From the NCBI GenBank assembly GCA_001579985.1, contig LRSR01005703.1, forward strand, positions 1 through 33,176: 33,176 nt of DNA, written 5' to 3'. Positions 19,906 through 32,600 of the stretch are shown here, one piece after another (position 1 is the stretch's first letter; each line of letters starts with the position of its first letter). The notes beneath the pieces are model-generated. The model worked only from the letters and a program-made list of their open reading frames with translations. It searched no databases and was not told the origin of the DNA. The DNA comes from Hypsibius dujardini. Its lineage: Eukaryota; Tardigrada; Eutardigrada; Parachela; Hypsibiidae. Position numbers and translations under genes: made by a program.

Positions 19906-21030
19906 GCAGTGTGTTATCGAGTCTCGGAACTGAAAGAATGCGTTTGCTCCCGGCGAAATTGGCCACCGTTTGCCGTTGTCGCCTGACTGATGTAACCTTC
20001 ACCAAGGGCCTGCAGACAAACACGGAAGGCAGACAAAGAGAAAGAGATTGACAAACACGGAAAATCGAAATTCAGTAAAAAGTGCACATGTCTGTTAACA
20101 TGGAAAATAAGGAAATTGAGCAGGGTGGGGGTGGGGGGGGGGGAACAGCCCTCAAGGAATATAAAGCCTGGTTCTTTTATTTGTCTCTTGGAAAGGGAAA
20201 ATGTGTTTTCTTAGGCAATAATTTGATGAGTGAGTCAGCAGCTGCTGGTTTCTTCTGTTCTTGAGAACTTGAAACATCTGGCCATTGCGAATACTAGTCG
20301 GCAAAAAACCCCCGAAAATATATCTTCGAACATTCACATCGCCGTCTAGAGGCCCAAATCTACAGTAGATCGAACTTAATAAATTTTTTCAGACGCCGTC
20401 TCGTAGTTTCTAGAAAGTATTTATGTGCTGCAGATACATACAAAATTCGTATTTTTTATTATTAGATGTTATATAAATTAGTTACTTCATCGGTATCTCC
20501 CCCGCTAGCAGAGTACATTTTGTGGGAAGTTCAGTCTAGAAAATGTCATTTCATCTTATTGTATTGTACCTATATATTGCTTTTATTGATATTCGAAGTA
20601 TAAACATATTTACATTTTTATGTGCATTTACACTTACTTCATTTCACTTCAATATTTGTTGATCAATTACATCGTGATATAACAATCCTGGCCGGAATTT
20701 GCCAAACTCACTTGGCCCGCAAATATTCGCACAATAAAGAGCTCAAGACATGTAGCAGAAAGCTTGATCTTTTGCCAGCAAATCAGTGTTTGTTATGCCA
20801 GTCCTATGTGTGCAACTGTGCCAAGGGCAAAGTTATCCAACTAGCTTTTTTTCATTCATTGTTCAAGCTGCATCATTCCTGATTCACTGTGAAGTGATCG
20901 TATCCTCGAGCTTGAAAATGGCTTTCTTCCAAATTCTCTGCCAGTCACTAAATTTATCAACAGTACAAACACATGACTGTTTGCGCTGAGAGTTTTTGTT
21001 TCTCCCCGAGAGAAGGTAAACCACACCAGG

Positions 21031-24000
21031 ATGCCTATCAAGAAAATATGTTGCATCGGGGCGGGATACGTCGGAGGGCCGACGTCCACGGTGATTGCCT
21101 TGAAATGTCCCGATATTCAAGTATGGGTGACCGATTTAAATGCCGAGAGAATCCGCATGTGGAACTCAAAGGATCTCCCTATTTTTGAGGTATGATGGGT
21201 ATGATTTGTTGCTCGAAATAGCTAGTTTCCAAAGATATAAATATTACTTGTATAATAAATACATTATTATAATTATTACTTATTAGTTATAATCAATATT
21301 ATTTACTATACGTCATACAGGATTGAGCATAAACCAGTATTCTTTCTAGCCGGGACTCGGTGACATCGTGAACGCATGCCGAGGACGGAATTTGTTCTTT
21401 TCGACGGAAGTGGAAAAACACGTCGCCGATGCCGACCTGATCTTCATCAGCGTCAACACGCCTACGAAAGCTTATGGAGTAGGAAAGGTACAAGCATCCC
21501 TATCAACCCACAACGAGATCTCACTTCTGTATTTTCATTTAGGGGAAAGCACCAGACATGACGTCTATAGAATCGGCGGCACGTATGATTGGAAGAGTTG
21601 CGATGGGGAAGAAAATCGTCGTCGAGAAGAGCACCGTTCCCGTCAAGGCCGCGGAAAGCATCAAGCGAATTCTACAGGCTGCAGAGAACAAAAACGCTCA
21701 GTTTGAGGTGCAAACAATTCAAGCAAAACATGGAGTCCGAGTTGATAAAGCGGTCAAACTCCACATCCAGCCGAGTGGTAATATTATCTGTTCGCTTTTT
21801 AGGTACTGTCGAACCCTGAATTTCTGGCTGAGGGTTCCGCCGTTCAGAATCTCTTTCATCCGGATCGAGTTTTGATTGGAGCCGATCAAACGACTGACGG
21901 TTGCTGTGCTGCGCGACTGTTGGCGGAAATCTACGAAGCCTGGGTTCCGGCGTCGGTCATACTAACTGTCAACACGTGGTCATCGGAGTTAGCCAAACTG
22001 GTCAGTCGAATTATCTGGCTACATTTTAAGTTGTTTGGCGTCCGGATCCATTCTGCTCCGTTCTGTTGAGAACCATTTATTTAACATATGTTCTGTTCTG
22101 TTCCGTTCTGTTATGTTCTGTTCTGTGTTGATTTATTCTGCTTAGGTCTGTTCTGTTTCATTTGTTCTGCTCTGTTTTGCTCTGATCGGTTTTGCTCTGT
22201 TCTGTTCTGTCTTTTTCTGCTCTGATCAGTTCCAATCTGCACTATTCTGATCTATTCTGTTCTGTTCCATTCTATCAAACTACTATATTCTATATTGTTC
22301 TATTCTGTTCTATTCTGTTCTGTTCTGTCTCGTTCTGTTCTGCTTTATTATGTTCTGATCTGGTCTCCTCTTTTTTTTCTGATTTGTTCTTTTCAACGCT
22401 GGTCTGTTCTGAACAGTTGAGTTGAATTCTAATCCTTTCTTCTCTGATTCGCTTTGTTCTGTTCTGTTCTGCGACTCTCAATTTTGTTCGGTTTAGTTCG
22501 GTTCTGTTCTTCTCATTTCCACTCTGCTTTGTTCAGCCTTGTTCTGTTCTGTACTGGTTTACTCTGCCTGCTCCGCCTGGTTCTGGTGTGTTCTGGTGTT
22601 CAATTCTATAACGCTCTTTTTGCCGTTTTGGTGTTTTTCCGTCGCGGCAAGAAATCGCCTCAGTGCAAGTTTTGCAGTGAATCTATTTGGTGTTAAAATT
22701 CACAATGCATGTACATTTTAGTATGCCAATGCCATGTTGGCACAACGTATATCCAGCGTTAATGCAGCTTCTGAACTCTGCGAAGTCACGGGGGCTGACG
22801 TGTCTGAGGTGGCCAAAGCTGTCGGCATGGACTCCAGGATTGGATCAAAGTTCCTGGAAGCGAGCATCGGTATTCTCCGCTTCAAAATCGTTCAAACACG
22901 CACATGCCTGAATGATGTGGCAACTTTGTATTGACATTTTAGGATTCGGTGGCAGTTGCTTTCAAAAGGACATTTTGAGCTTGGTTTATCTGTATGAGCA
23001 CTATGGACTTCAGAATGGGGCCGAATATTGGCGGCAGGTGAGATAATTGTCAAGCGGCAACATGAGTTACAAGATCATTACTTGTTACTCATAGGACTTT
23101 ATCAGCAAACTCCCAAGCAGTGCTATGCGAAATCGATGACGTTTTCTTTCAGATAATCGTAATGAATGAGTACCAACGCTCGCGATTCTGCCGTACCATC
23201 GTATCAGCGATGTTTAACACAGTGGCGCGGAAGCAGATTACGATCTTTGGGTTCGCTTTCAAGCAGAACACTGGAGACACAAGGTACACACCTTCATTAC
23301 GCTTCAACATTAGGTTAGGTGTGGGCTAACCTAATTTCTTTGGCGCGCCAAATGTCAGCCATGTTACCCATCTACCCTTGTGTACTGTTAGATATACCAA
23401 CCGGGGGTTGGACAGTGAACAAGTTTATTAGACTGAATGTGGTGATCGGTAGAGAAGTAAACTAGAAGAAAGGAAAGAGGAAGTACAACAACTTTATAAC
23501 TAGTAAGACATCTCCTTATATAGTGAAGTGTTAACTATAGAATTGATAGTAAATAGCACACACATCAGAATTACACATAAGTAATTAGCTGTGGCAGCAG
23601 AATAGGATTAATAGGGTAGATAGAGTTACTAAGTAAGTAAGATATTAATAAGTCAAATAGCTGTGATGATTGGATATGAGGACTTGTTGGGCGTGGTCCA
23701 ACAGTACATAGTAGATAAACAAATTAGGTTGAACTAGAACACTTACTAAGCTAGTATCGTGTGACCCATTCTTCCTATGGAGTAAAAAAGGGGCATCTAA
23801 AGGAAGAACATGGTACTATACGCCAATCAGATGGAGATGACTAGCGCATGGTGTCCTATCCGGCTCGAATTCAGATCGTAACGGATGCTTCAGAAACGGA
23901 AGGATTGAGGGGGAGGCAAAATAATTTCCTCTTATTTAGTCAGTAAGTCACCTCACAGTCACTAGAACCGACTCTGTCTAGCACAACTAAGATTCTACAT

Positions 24001-25298
24001 CAACTGTCGGTCTAGCAACTGTTTGGAGTACATGTATAAACTATAAAGGGTTACTCAACTACCGATCTTGTGGGTGGCTTGATTAAATGGTAAAAAAAAA
24101 CAAAGCGTTTTTAATATGGAGAATGCGCGGGTTTGAGAAATACTTTCAAATACTTTATTTTTTCATCATAGTTGGACGGTTCTTAAATGGTTTGAGCCAC
24201 CCATCTGCATCTCTTATATTATATGAATACAAATATGGCTTTATCCGTGATACGAGATTATTTTGTTCCAAGATATTGGTAAATATCGCCGGAGTTAGAT
24301 TTGATCTAACACGCGGTTCTATCATCCACCTGGCAGATCTCATGATGTCCATATTTGATGCAGCTGTATGATGATATTCACACGCGTGTGGTTCTTCATG
24401 CAGAGAGTCGTCCAGTATTACCGTGGGACGTTATTTGCTGGAAGAAGGGGCAAGGGTTAACATCTATGATCCCGAAGTGCTGGAGCATGTCATCATAAGG
24501 TCAGATTGATCGAATTAATTGCACAAAATTTGCTAGAGTGCCAATTTAAAGGAATTTCGCTTTGCAGTGATCTGACGACGGATTCGACCTTGCAGGAAAC
24601 AGATCAAGGACTCGGGATGAACAGCTTGGAAGTTAAGTGTATCTAGCATGCTAATACGTCAATCAGGGACTCGCTTGAGTTCCTTACAAGTATTTTTAGA
24701 ATGAGCATATTGAACCCCAACAAATCACACATTTTTAAGGGAAAACAAACGTTTTTAAACACATTTTGAAGGCCCAGGGGGTTTTGGAAGTCAGACCCCC
24801 AAACCCCCACAAGTTTCAAGTGATTAAGAACAATGGGCTTTTTTTAGTTTAACTTTGAAGTTAAAATCATTTTTCCCCTTTACCCACCCACGACCCTTCC
24901 ATCCACCCCTAGCCCTTCCATGAGGGGTCCTGGTTCCAACTTTTATGGACCCTAAACGAACCCTTGACTTCAACAACGTGGTTTTATTTTCTCTTTGCTG
25001 TTACAGTGCGCGACCGTGTGACCGTATGCCACAACGCCTATAAAGCGGCGGCGGGATCTCATGCCATCGTCATCTGCACGGAGTGGGACCTTTTCAAGGT
25101 TAGTTTAGGGTAAAAAAGTGTTGCATGTGTTCATTAGCTAGTGTGTTGTCACCCAATCAGGCCTTGGACTATGAAGAGATCTACACGTCAATGCAGAAGC
25201 CAGCATTCATATTCGATGGGAAGATGCTGCTGAATCACGCGGCACTGAAAGCCATCGGCTTCGAGGTTCACTGCATCGGAAAAAGGATCCAGAATTGA
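21031..25298 (+). CDS. UGDH: UDP-glucose 6-dehydrogenase, 11 exons, 476 residues
   Basis: Exons are 21031-21189, 21350-21487, 21543-21707, 21803-22000, 22722-22869, 22943-23037, 23153-23283, 24404-24499, 24568-24638, 25007-25098 and 25161-25298. All phases agree. The enzyme oxidises UDP-glucose to UDP-glucuronate with two NAD+ in the cytosol, feeding glycosaminoglycan and glucuronide synthesis. Visible marks are the NAD-binding loop [11 protein letters not shown] (8-18), [27 protein letters not shown] with Glu160, SSELAKLYANA with Lys219 and Asn223, GMDSRIG with Arg259, [10 protein letters not shown] with catalytic Cys275 and Asp279, NTGDTRESSS, and VICTEWD. The usual Arg of the late FDGR loop is replaced (FDGKMLLN, Lys452). 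The stretch encoded around exon 9 is about 12 residues longer than in the human enzyme, and the long C-terminal tail of vertebrate UGDH is missing. The exon 9 donor (AAGT|GTATCT) was chosen because it is the one that keeps phase. Confidence 0.95.
22080..22600 (+). repeat. TTCTG-rich low-complexity tract in UGDH intron 4
   Basis: Imperfect pentanucleotide repeat (TTCTG, TCTGT, GTTCT) over about 500 nt, poor in A on the plus strand. It fills most of the 721-nt fourth intron. Confidence 0.9.
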
Positions 25299-27550
25299 TT
25301 GTCCGATTCTCGAAAGTCTGGTCAAGTCTTCGATCGTTAGTTTCTGCATTCCAGGGTTAGATATTGTGCATTTCTACAGTGTCCGAGTCTGGGTCGTTAA
25401 ATCCACGTACCGAAATCTTGCGTGCTGCCGGAAGTTTGTCTTCGGGCTGAGCGAAGAATAAGCCTTTTTCGCCCACGGAGCTTAGCTTCTAAAGCTTCAT
25501 TCATCAGGCTCGTGACTGTAAAAAAAGGCTTGGTACGGGAGCACAGTTTTTGGCATAAACAACAGTTACAATTTCGCTGTAAGCGTCGGCGTCAGCGCAC
25601 CTTTCAACACTGCCTGCGATCTGGACGTGAAAGCGTCTCTTAAAAATTGGTGAAAAAAAAGTATTACAAAAGATGTCAAACAAGATGTTTCAGGGAAAGC
25701 ACTTAAGAAGATAATTGCACATTGTTTCGAGAGAATGTCGAGAACTGAGACAATGCCACCTCGAAGCACATGCGACGTTGATTTCAAGGAACAACCAAAT
25801 ACCAGCTGCGGCGAAAGTTATCAGAATTCTCGCTCAAACTCTTTCACAGTCAAATTTATAGTTGTTGTGAGGTCATTCACCAATACTTGAAAACTACTCT
25901 TTAGAAAATAATCATTTTTCTTTTTGAAATAAATATTGTGACGGCATAGGTCTTGGCCAATTTGTAGCTTCTCTTTTTTTGTTATCAATAATACAGTGAA
26001 ATATAAGGAAAACCATCTGGTGATTTAAGCGATGAACGCTAGAAATTAAAACGCCAAGTTCCCAAAGAGTTAGAGCAACCACCAAAATATTTTCATCTTC
26101 GTCTGTGGTTAGGAAATTGTTTTGCAGTGCCCGAATCGATTTGGGTTGGGTCCAAATGCTCATTATTAGAATTCGTTCTTTGTGAGCAAAGCCTTTATTA
26201 AAAGCACGCGATGTTCAAGTGACAATTACGCTACGGCGGCTAGACGAAAGCTTTGAGAATTGCCGGAAACCATCACACAACTCTTGCTGCCAACGTTTGG
26301 ACTGCTTCAAGGCAGAAAACGCGGTCTTGCATTCTTCTGGTTCGAAAGTCAATTATGTGTCTCTGTTCGTTGTTTGATCTGAAGACAGACTGTCCGTTAA
26401 ACAAATACGAATCTGTGCGGCACTTGCCCACTTCAACTCATTTTGCATGAATTATGTGAATTCGAAGTTCTCAACGGCAAAAACGAATTTTAAAAAAGAA
26501 ATCAGCTCAAATGGAAGCGCATTTTACGACATTTTGTTTTGTGATATCGCATACATGTGTTTTTCCTCATTTTCTAATCTAACGTAGTATCGAATAAAAA
26601 CAATTAATTTTGCACGGTAAAATTAGAATATGACTTTGTGCTTAATTGAAAATATGCGCTGCCGACCAGAACCTTTTGGCAAATCTTTAACGTCCGGATT
26701 TCATTTTGATTTTTAAAAAGAACCGCAAATATTATTGGCGCGACGTCAGAAGTGAATAAATATTCTTGTAAACTTATTCCGGTTTAGATTACGAATTAAC
26801 TTGTACAAGTGCTATAATTCCCCATGAAGTCAGCAGATTTCACGAACTTAAAGAAAGAGTTGGTCATATGAAAATTTCTAGAATCAACTTATGTCATTTG
26901 ATCCTAAAGTAGCGCACCGTTCAGTTATTTCGCTTCTTGCAAAAGTAAAAAGACGCCCGCTGCAGGCGGATTGTGTTGTGTAGCATGCAGACACAATTCC
27001 CGACATGTTTCAACGATAGAAAAAAGCAGAGTTCCGGCGGAAAAAGATTTAATGCGCACCTTGACAAACAGAAATTTCAGCACAATTAAAATGAAAGTTC
27101 TTCAATTTGCTGTTCCAAAAATGAGCATCGCTAGGGATTGAAAAAATTGTATTGGGGAACTAATTAGTCTTGTTAAACAAATACAAATTTACTTACTCAT
27201 GATTTTTAGTTTACTTTTTTTAGTAAATAAACATTTTAAGTCAAAATAATTTCCGTCGAAATTAGTTGACTTATATTAGTTTCCTCGATTTTACCATTAC
27301 ATTTTTAGTAAGTAAAAAAATTAGTTAAATTTTTGTAGTCAACTAAACACAATAAATCTAAGAAATTAGTTATTAAAGTTTCATTTTAGTTTTGGTTTGT
27401 TTTGTTTTAGCATAGCTTGGTTTTGTCATCTTTAATCATTACCGATTTGGAAAATTGTCAAAATTATAGATGAAACACAAGTAAAGACCCACATTTCAAG
27501 CGCGAAAACTTGCGCTTATTATTGTTGAAATTGAAACGATGATTTTCTAC

Positions 27551-27610
27551 TTCTCGAACACGACTGTGCTTTGTGAAATAAATATTGTGCTTTGTGAAAT
27601 AAATATTGTA
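27551..27610 (+). repeat. Two adjacent copies of TGTGCTTTGTGAAATAAATA
   Basis: A direct repeat of about 22 nt (unit ends in TTG or TTGT). A similar GAAATAAATATTGTG string occurs near 25926. Confidence 0.85.
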
Positions 27611-27644
27611 TTAGCAGTGCAATTGCAATTGCATTTACAAAGTC

Positions 27645-27777
27645 AAGTCCTGAGATTCGAACAGTCACGTGAGTTTATTTCTATCGAACCGTTTGCTCGG
27701 AGTCAGTCGTTGGTAGTTTGGAGTTTGAGACAGTAAAGTAGAAACGACACTGTGACGTCGCTCGAATCTCAGGACTT
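27645..27777. repeat. 16-bp perfect inverted repeat with 101-nt loop
   Basis: AAGTCCTGAGATTCGA at 27645-27660 and its exact reverse complement at 27762-27777. It could be the ends of a tiny non-autonomous element or a hairpin. No coding content is recognised between the arms. Confidence 0.75.
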
Positions 27778-29469
27778 TCACTATATTTCGAGCGTGGCGC
27801 GCCGTTCGAGCCATTTCAAGATAACCCAATACAGCCCTCAATTGATTGCTTTATTGAACTTGTAGTTTTCAGGTACAAGATCAATTCCGTTGATTGATCG
27901 ATTGTAAGTCATGGTCATGCAAATGACTTAGAATTTATTATAATTCAAGAATTCAAGGCTGTTTTCACAAATATGACTATTATCGGAGTTTGATGTGAAG
28001 ACATTAAGTTATCTGATATCAGGAATGAAATTTCACTTGATCTACTTGTCATCAAAACTATCGGGAACTTTTTGGTGATCAGCCCTCGACTTTCTTTCAT
28101 CTTTGCTATTATGAAGTTCGCAATCCCGCTGATTTCTCAACTGATGAGAATGGTGAAGCTCTCAACATGTGCGGAGTTTGAGTCGTTTGCGTCTACGTCT
28201 GTGCCTCCTCATCTGACCTTCGTGATGAGTTCGTCGTGCGGAAAATGCGCTGGTAAGATGCCGTGGGTTGTGTCAGTTGATTGATGAATTGCATGTATGG
28301 AACAGTTCTAGCGAATGATCAACGCTCGATTGCTTGATTGTATCGACTGAAAACGGCGGAAAGTGTTTCCGCGGTTCTCGTTGATTCGACTTGTTTGAAG
28401 CAAAGGGCGCGAGTGATCAATTTTCCTTGCCACGATTAAAAATGCCTTTCATATTTGTTTGTACTTGAAAATTTGTTGTTTAGGCACGTGAAGCCTTCCG
28501 TTACTAGTGACTAAGAGTAGCAAAATTAACTTCAAACTGGATTAAAATTGTTCGGAACTAATATCTGGCTTTTAGATTTTTGGCCCACTAAAAAACTGAA
28601 CTGACATTTTTAGCTACTAAAACGATAAGTGGGAGAAACTAAAAATACTAAGAAGAGTTAATTAATTTTGAACTTTGCTTAAAACCATCAATCACCAAAA
28701 AAATATACTAAAAATCATTAGTGTCTAACTTATAACTGATTTAAAAGAAATATAACTATGACTCTTTGTAGTTTTTGCCGTCCCACCAACAGTAAATTTT
28801 CTGTGTTGAAAGTTATCAGACGAGGAGGATCGGCTCATTTCAGCTCACTTCCAACTAATATCTTGTTAGTTTCTGGTATTGTTTGTGTTTATTCGAAAAA
28901 ATCTAAACTAAAATTTATAGTAACTAATTTTTGATTGACTAAAAACCTTCGATGGGTTTTTTTAATGCATGAGCTGCCTGTTGATCAGCCTCTTTAATCA
29001 CGTTGAAAATGTTTTTTTTTACCATATACTGGTATATAATTCGTCTTTGCCGAAAAGTCGTCTTAACATGGTCGAATCGTTTGGGTAACAAAAGCTAACG
29101 TAGAGAATAAATTGTCTCCTATTGTATATTGAATACATTTTTCCCGTTTACAGTCAGTCACGGGAAAGTCGATAAGAAGACAATGTCTGCAAAATTGGCA
29201 CAAAACAAGCAATGCAAAGTCTTACGGTGCATAAGAACGCCGCGAGTTACGGACCATAGATTTGTGGTTTAGTTGAGTGAAGTCTGGCCGGTATTATTGT
29301 ATGCTGCCTATAGTATGTGTCCAAGCAGAAAAACGAGACACGAACAGGTTCGTGACTTGGCAGACAGACGACGGACCAGACAGAGAGGGCCAATCATCAT
29401 GCAATTTTCTCCCTGGCATTTCCCCGGTAGGAAAAAAAATGAATTGTACTTTCGCTGCCAGCAGAACGG

Positions 29470-29477
29470 TATATATA
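29470..29477 (+). promoter_or_regulatory. TATA box of gene D
   Basis: TATATATA followed by GGACCGGC lies 130 nt before the ATG at 29607. A start about 30 nt downstream would give a 5' UTR of about 105 nt with no intron needed. Confidence 0.42.
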
Positions 29478-29606
29478 GGACCGGCATACAGCGGGACGGA
29501 TATTTTAGAGAATACGAGGCAGTTTTTTTCTTCTCAGAGTTCGGAATATAACTTTTGGGCGAAGCTTTTTTTCGTGCAGCGAAAATTCTCACATTGAAGG
29601 TTAGGG

Positions 29607-32600
29607 ATGAATAAATTCATCCTGTTTGCTGTGCTGGTCGTGGGGACAACATGCGTCCTCGTCGTGAAGGCAGTCGAGCATCCACCGACCACCACCGCGA
29701 AACATCTCTTGAGGCAAGCGGCAACGCCGCGTCGTGACCGCAAGGCTCATGCTGTTGTGAAACCTACCACCCCGGCCAAAGGTCGGAGAGTATTGTCTGT
29801 AAAACGCGGGTCCCAGCAAAATCGCCAGCGAGCGAGCGGTCGGGGTGTTTTCGGACCGGGTCCAGGAGCAACGGTTACGGCTACTGTACCAAACGCTCCC
29901 TCGATTACGCCCAATCCAGGTAAGAACTACAGACATTAATCCGTTATGATATTATTATTAAACAGTTTCGGCAATTTCGTCATTTACAAGTTGTGGTGAT
30001 AGTTTCGGTGTGGCAGTGTGTATAGGTGGCAAAGTCGTAATGAGCCTTCCAGAGTTCCCAACAGCCGGACCGAAATTAAAACGACCGTTAAGCCATCACG
30101 ATCAAGCAGGACTTAATCCTATTCTTAAAAAAGTTATATCTCACTCTCTATTATATTAAATTAGAAAACTTACTAGAGTTGAAGGGCGCAATTACGTAAT
30201 TGTTAAGTTTGATTGGTTGTGGTCTCGTAGTTCATGTTTATTAGATTTTGCAATGCGCCCCCCCCCCTACTCGTAATGCGCGCCCTTGAGTACTGGTGCG
30301 GGTTGAGTTTGCCTCGGAGGGGATAGCAACCACATGGGGGAAGGTGGGTGGGAAAGATTTTGCGAACAAACAGACTTTAATATCCCGCACGGTTTTTTGT
30401 CTGTTTTAGTCGAACAATAACAATAAAAATAACAATAACTACTCGTATCGGTGCGGCATGAGTTATAGCTTAAAGAAAGCCGAGATGCCCACCCCAGCGA
30501 CTAATTTGAGACAACGGTAAAAAATTACGCAATTGCATTTATTTATATATTAAGGGTACGACCTACGACTGTAAAATAAATGCCTAATCTTGATAGACTG
30601 CGGTCAAGGCAGTTCAGTGGAATAAAATGAAATAGAAATTCAGTACTACTCTCTGGAGTTTAATTTCGGTCCCGCGATATTGCCGACGCCTCGTCGCGCA
30701 TCTGTACTACAAAACAAAAGTTTTTAATAAGTTCGTTTTGAGTTTAATGCAATACGAAAGGGTCCCTAAGAAATCATAAACCAACCAGCAAAACCAGGAA
30801 AGAGTGAAATTCAGTCCATTTCAAAACAATCTTCAGCAGGGCGTTCTTTAACCGAATTGTGATAAAGGTGCCAGATGATAGCTTATCCAAAAGCTTTAAA
30901 TCCATTTCCAAACAACGCGACTTACAGACAAGAGAGACAAACAGACAGACAGACTAATATACCAGCAACCAGACGGTCATTCGGAGAGATAGTCAGTGAG
31001 TCGAAAATATGAACAGTCAGTTAATCGGACAGTCAGTCAGTTAAACAAACACTCAGTAAGTCAGTCATTCAGTCGACCAGTTGATCTTCCTATATCGCCA
31101 TTGCTGAGCAACTTATGAGATTTTGCAGGTGGGCCAACATTTTCAACTGATATCACAATAACAACAACAACACAAGACCCATCTTCGTCTTCCTCGTCCT
31201 CGTCCATCTCATCATCATCAGCGTCCTCGTCCTCATCCAGTTCTTCCCTTGCACCACTGTCATCGTCTTCATCTTCATCGTCAAGCTCGTCTTCCTCATC
31301 CAGTTCATCATATTCACCTGGGTCATACTCTTCATCTTCATCATCATCGGTGTCCTCCGCATCATCATCGTTGTCCTCAGCGTCATCATCATCCGTGTCT
31401 TCGGCCTCATCATCATCGGTGTCCTCTGCATCATCATCATCGGTGTCCTCGGCATCATCGTCATCCGTGTCCTCGGCGTCATCATCATCGGTGTCCTCTG
31501 CATCATCATCATCGGTGTCCTCGGCATCATCGTCATCCGTGTCCTCGGCGTCATCATCATCCGTGTCCTCGGCATCATCATCATCCGTGTCCTCGGCGTC
31601 ATCGTCATCCGTGTCCTCTGCATCATCATCATCGGTGTCCTCGGCGTCATCATCATCCGTGTCCTCGGCATCATCATCATCCGTGTCCTCGGCGTCATCG
31701 TCATCCGTGTCCTCGGCGTCATCATCATCCGTGTCCTCTGCATCATCATCATCGGTGTCCTCGGCATCATCATCATCGGTGTCCTCGGCGTCATCGTCAT
31801 CCGTGTCCTCTGCATCATCATCATCCGTGTCCTCGCGTCATCATCATCGTGTCCTCGGAATCATCATCATCCGTGTCTTCTACATCATCATCATCGGTGT
31901 CCTCGGCGTCATCATCATCCGTGTCCTCGGCGTCATCATCATCCGTGTCCTCGGCGTCGTCATCATCATCAGCTGCATCGTCGCTCTCGTCGTCTTCTGG
32001 GTCATCTTCTTCTTCATCTTCTTCCCTAGGGTCATCAGTACTTTCCTCTTACTCCTCATCATCTATTTCTTCCTCATCGATGTTTTCGTCATCGTCTTCG
32101 TCTTCGTCTTCTTCTTCTGCTTCAGTAGTATCATCCACGTCTTCCTCTTCGGAATCATCATCCTCGTCTTCGGATTCATCCTCCTCAAAATCGTCGTCTT
32201 CTTCGTCATCATCCATGTCGAAGACGTCATCATCTTCTTCTTCGTCCGCTTCCTCATCGGGTTCGTCTTCTTCGAAATCATCCTCTTCTTCTTCGACATC
32301 ATCTTCCAAATCTTCTACGTCTTCATCGTCCTCGGATTCATCGTCATCTTCATCAGATTACTCATCTTCGACATCATCCTCCAAGTCCTCTTCGTCTACA
32401 TCGTCTTCGGATTCTTCCTCTTCAAGATCTTCATCCACTTCATCAAGCTCCTCTTCGAAATCATCCTCATCGTCGTCTACGTCGGATTCTTCCTCGTCAT
32501 CATCATCTTCTAAATCATCCTCGTCGTCATCAACCTCTTCATCGAAATCATCTTCGTCAGATTACTCCTCGTCCACGTCGTCCTCTAAGTCGTCTTCATC

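Larger units (their letters stand above)
18706..21030. other. Region between CASD1-like gene 2 and UGDH
   Basis: Contains the 3' UTR of the upstream gene, a GC-rich stretch near 19430-19470, the doubtful Cys-rich frame at 19624-19905, and a G-run at 20123-20143 that could form a quadruplex. No 5' non-coding exon of UGDH could be fixed. Confidence 0.5.
25299..29469. other. 4-kb AT-rich region without a supported gene
   Basis: Holds the UGDH 3' UTR (AATAAA at 25928-25933 is one candidate), the direct repeat at 27551, the inverted repeat at 27645-27777, and tracts rich in TTAGT (27170-27400) and ACTAA (28560-28950). Open frames are short, without recognisable domains. Confidence 0.5.

Noticed and set aside
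22192-22696. Phe/Cys/Ser/Val-rich frames
   Set aside because: Translations of the TTCTG tract in UGDH intron 4.
24087-24371. 94-codon plus and 65-codon minus frames in UGDH intron 7
   Set aside because: Inside a well-defined intron of UGDH; no recognised family; the two strands are open at once, suggesting chance.
29277-29597. 106-codon plus-strand frame upstream of gene D
   Set aside because: Spans the TATA box and presumed 5' UTR of D; no domain or splice support.
31153-31824. Met/Thr/Arg-rich frame on minus
   Set aside because: Off-register antisense reading of the 24-nt repeat of gene D.
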